The notes beneath the pieces are model-generated. The model searched no databases. It worked only from the letters and a program-made list of their open reading frames with translations, and was not told where the DNA came from. From an uncultured Campylobacter sp. (GTDB lineage Bacteria; Campylobacterota; Campylobacteria; Campylobacterales; Campylobacteraceae), in contig NZ_CALJPG010000024.1 of assembly GCF_937980635.1 (NCBI RefSeq), forward strand, positions 62,001 through 126,000: 64,000 nt of DNA, in the 5' to 3' direction. The position numbers and the translations under genes were made by a program. This document shows, piece after piece, positions 62,585 to 64,000 of this stretch (positions are counted from its first letter, which is position 1; each line of letters begins with the position of its first letter).

Positions 62585-64000
62585 TGCTCTTTTAAGCGCC
62601 TTGACGCTTGGAATTTTACTCTGCGGTTGTAACTTCAAGCCCGTCACGCCGCAAAAGCAGGCTGGTTTTAAGGCGGATTACGCGAGCACGAACGTTAGCA
62701 CGCAGTGGTGGAAAAGCTTTAACGACCCGCAGCTAAATGCGCTGATCCAAAGCGCGCTGGAGCAAAATTCTGACCTGCAAACCGCGCTAAATAATGTCGA
62801 GTACGCGCGCGTAAATTTAGGGCTAAATAAGCTCGAATACCTACCGAACGTAAATTTAAGCGGCAGCGCGGTGCGTCAGAATAATTTCGGCAACCAACCC
62901 GATCGCAACTCCCACGGCTCATATCAGATCGGCGCCGTGCTAAGCTACGAGGTCGATTTTTGGGGGCGCGTGCGCAACAGCGTAGATTCGGCGCGATCGC
63001 GATTTAATGCGACGAAATACGACTACGAAACCGCTAAAAATACGATTACTAGCACGGTTGCGACGACCTATTTTACGCTACTAGCACTAAAGCAGCAGGA
63101 GAAAATTTTAAAAGATAGCTTAAAAAGCTATCAAGATACGCAAAACTACCGCAAAAAGCAGCTCGATGCGGGCGCGGTTAGCGAGATCGTATTTTATCAG
63201 GCCAAAGCTGCGGTGCAAAGCGCCGAGGCAAGCCTCATAAGTGTGCAAAATCAGCTCTCCGCAGCGCAGACCTCGCTAAATATCCTAACGGGCAAGAGCT
63301 ACGATGAAATTTTACGCGGCGCGCCGCAGACCGCTGCGAAAATGCCTAGCGCGCCGCAGATCCCAAGCGGAATCCCAAGCGACGTGATCCTGCACCGCCC
63401 CGACGTCGCAAGCTCGCTCGAAAATCTGCGCTCGAGCAACTTCTTAGTAGGCGTCGCCAAGGCAGGCTACTTCCCTACCTTCTCGCTTACCGGCTCGGCA
63501 GGATATGCAAGCGGCGAGTTTGACAGGCTGTTTACCGCAAGCGCAAGCACGTGGAGCATCGGCGGCTCGCTCGTAGGGCCTCTGCTTGACTTCGGCCGCC
63601 AAAAAAGGCGCGTAGAGCTTGCAAATTTAGAGCAAAACGCGAGCTTCATCGCATACGACAAAGCTCTTAAAACCGCTTTCGGCGACGTTCGCGACGCGCT
63701 TGTCGGCGTGCAAAACGCAAAATTAAGGCAGGTAAGCCTCGCCGATCTCGTCGCTTCGCAGAGTAAAATTTATTCAAACGCCTCAAGCAGGTATCAGGCG
63801 GGCTACAGCGATCATCTGGAGTTTTTGGATTCGCAGCGAAACCTGCTTAGCGCACAGCTGAATAAGACGCAGGCCGATCTTGACGTGCTAAGCGCGACGG
63901 TAAACGCCTACAAGGCGCTCGGCGGCGGCTTTAGCATCGAGGATAGCGAAATAAAGGCGCTTATCGGCGCAGATAAGGACGTGCAGCCCGATATGTCCGC
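62571..64000 (+). CDS. cmeC: RND outer-membrane channel (CmeC-like), 3' end outside the window
   Basis: Starts at the ATG at 62571, inside the end of cmeB (14-base overlap, GAGGTGAACG just before). About 476 residues are visible with no stop. Lipobox LLCGC (C20), then QWWKSFNDPQLNALIQ, LSYEVDFWGRVRN, IPSDVILHRPDV and GPLLDFGR, the order of NodT/OprM-type outer-membrane factors. It forms the exit duct of the pump. Only the last residues are probably missing. Confidence 0.95.
   Translation, partial: MKINNALLSALTLGILLCGCNFKPVTPQKQAGFKADYASTNVSTQWWKSFNDPQLNALIQSALEQNSDLQTALNNVEYARVNLGLNKLEYLPNVNLSGSAVRQNNFGNQPDRNSHGSYQIGAVLSYEVDFWGRVRNSVDSARSRFNATKYDYETAKNTITSTVATTYFTLLALKQQEKILKDSLKSYQDTQNYRKKQLDAGAVSEIVFYQAKAAVQSAEASLISVQNQLSAAQTSLNILTGKSYDEILRGAPQTAAKMPSAPQIPSGIPSDVILHRPDVASSLENLRSSNFLVGVAKAGYFPTFSLTGSAGYASGEFDRLFTASASTWSIGGSLVGPLLDFGRQKRRVELANLEQNASFIAYDKALKTAFGDVRDALVGVQNAKLRQVSLADLVASQSKIYSNASSRYQAGYSDHLEFLDSQRNLLSAQLNKTQADLDVLSATVNAYKALGGGFSIEDSEIKALIGADKDVQPDMS

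Overview
The window reads as a chromosomal segment of an epsilonproteobacterium. It is most likely a higher-GC oral Campylobacter of the C. gracilis / C. curvus / C. rectus type. The basis is gene content: an octahaem Hao-type cytochrome with a NapC/NrfH partner, a CmeABC-type efflux operon, DsbI and arylsulfate sulfotransferase, a subtilisin-like autotransporter and Cys-rich Sel1 proteins. Coding DNA is moderately GC-rich. The spacers are long, apparently gene-free and full of AAATTT-type words. The species is an inference; no rRNA is present.

Layout. 1-1034: response regulator and the start of its DUF3365-type sensor kinase. 1.4-4.4 kb: Sel1 repeat protein behind a G10 tract, a small lipoprotein, a long empty spacer and an orphan protein. 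4.6-8.2 kb: octahaem cytochrome plus tetrahaem quinol dehydrogenase, divergent from a two-subunit class I fumarase. 8.5-12.2 kb: DUF3137 protein, a membrane protein with two low-complexity inserts, and TerC. 12.7-16.4 kb: housekeeping genes on the minus strand (rnhB, RDD protein, pyrE, frr, secG, a BI-1 protein). 16.5-20.2 kb: carbonic anhydrase, MscS channel, a 57-residue acidic microprotein and an atypical superoxide dismutase, tightly packed. 21.6-27.4 kb: MORN protein, DNA glycosylase, MFS/moeA, rdgB. 27.4-28.0 kb: six tRNAs (Pro, His, Arg, Arg, Leu, Asn). 28.5-36.4 kb: autotransporter protease, hybrid cluster protein behind a perfect FNR-type box, pyridoxal kinase, MenA-like prenyltransferase. 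37-47.7 kb: a broken DUF2695 gene, then a sulfotransferase/Dsb island (assT, DsbA-like, DsbI, cache-domain two-component system, second DsbA, aldo/keto reductase, second assT). 47.8-56.5 kb: small oxidoreductases, several frameshifted, plus a tannase-family esterase, a frameshifted yagU and an MFS exporter. 57-64 kb: thiD with an 85-residue insert, then cmeABC, with cmeC running off the end.

How the genes fit together. The Hao/NrfH pair and Hcp are both expected to act on reduced nitrogen oxides (nitrite, hydroxylamine, NO). Fumarase fits fumarate-based anaerobic metabolism. The island at 37-47 kb looks like a periplasmic aryl-sulfate module with its own disulfide-forming enzymes and a two-component sensor. 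The cmeABC operon keeps an operator resembling the C. jejuni CmeR site although no cmeR lies beside it.

Signs of decay are concentrated in two places. A DUF2695 gene carries two nonsense codons and a frameshift. Four genes between 47.8 and 55.1 kb each carry a single-base homopolymer indel; these could be real lesions or sequencing errors. I saw no CRISPR array, insertion sequence, rRNA, prophage or replication origin.
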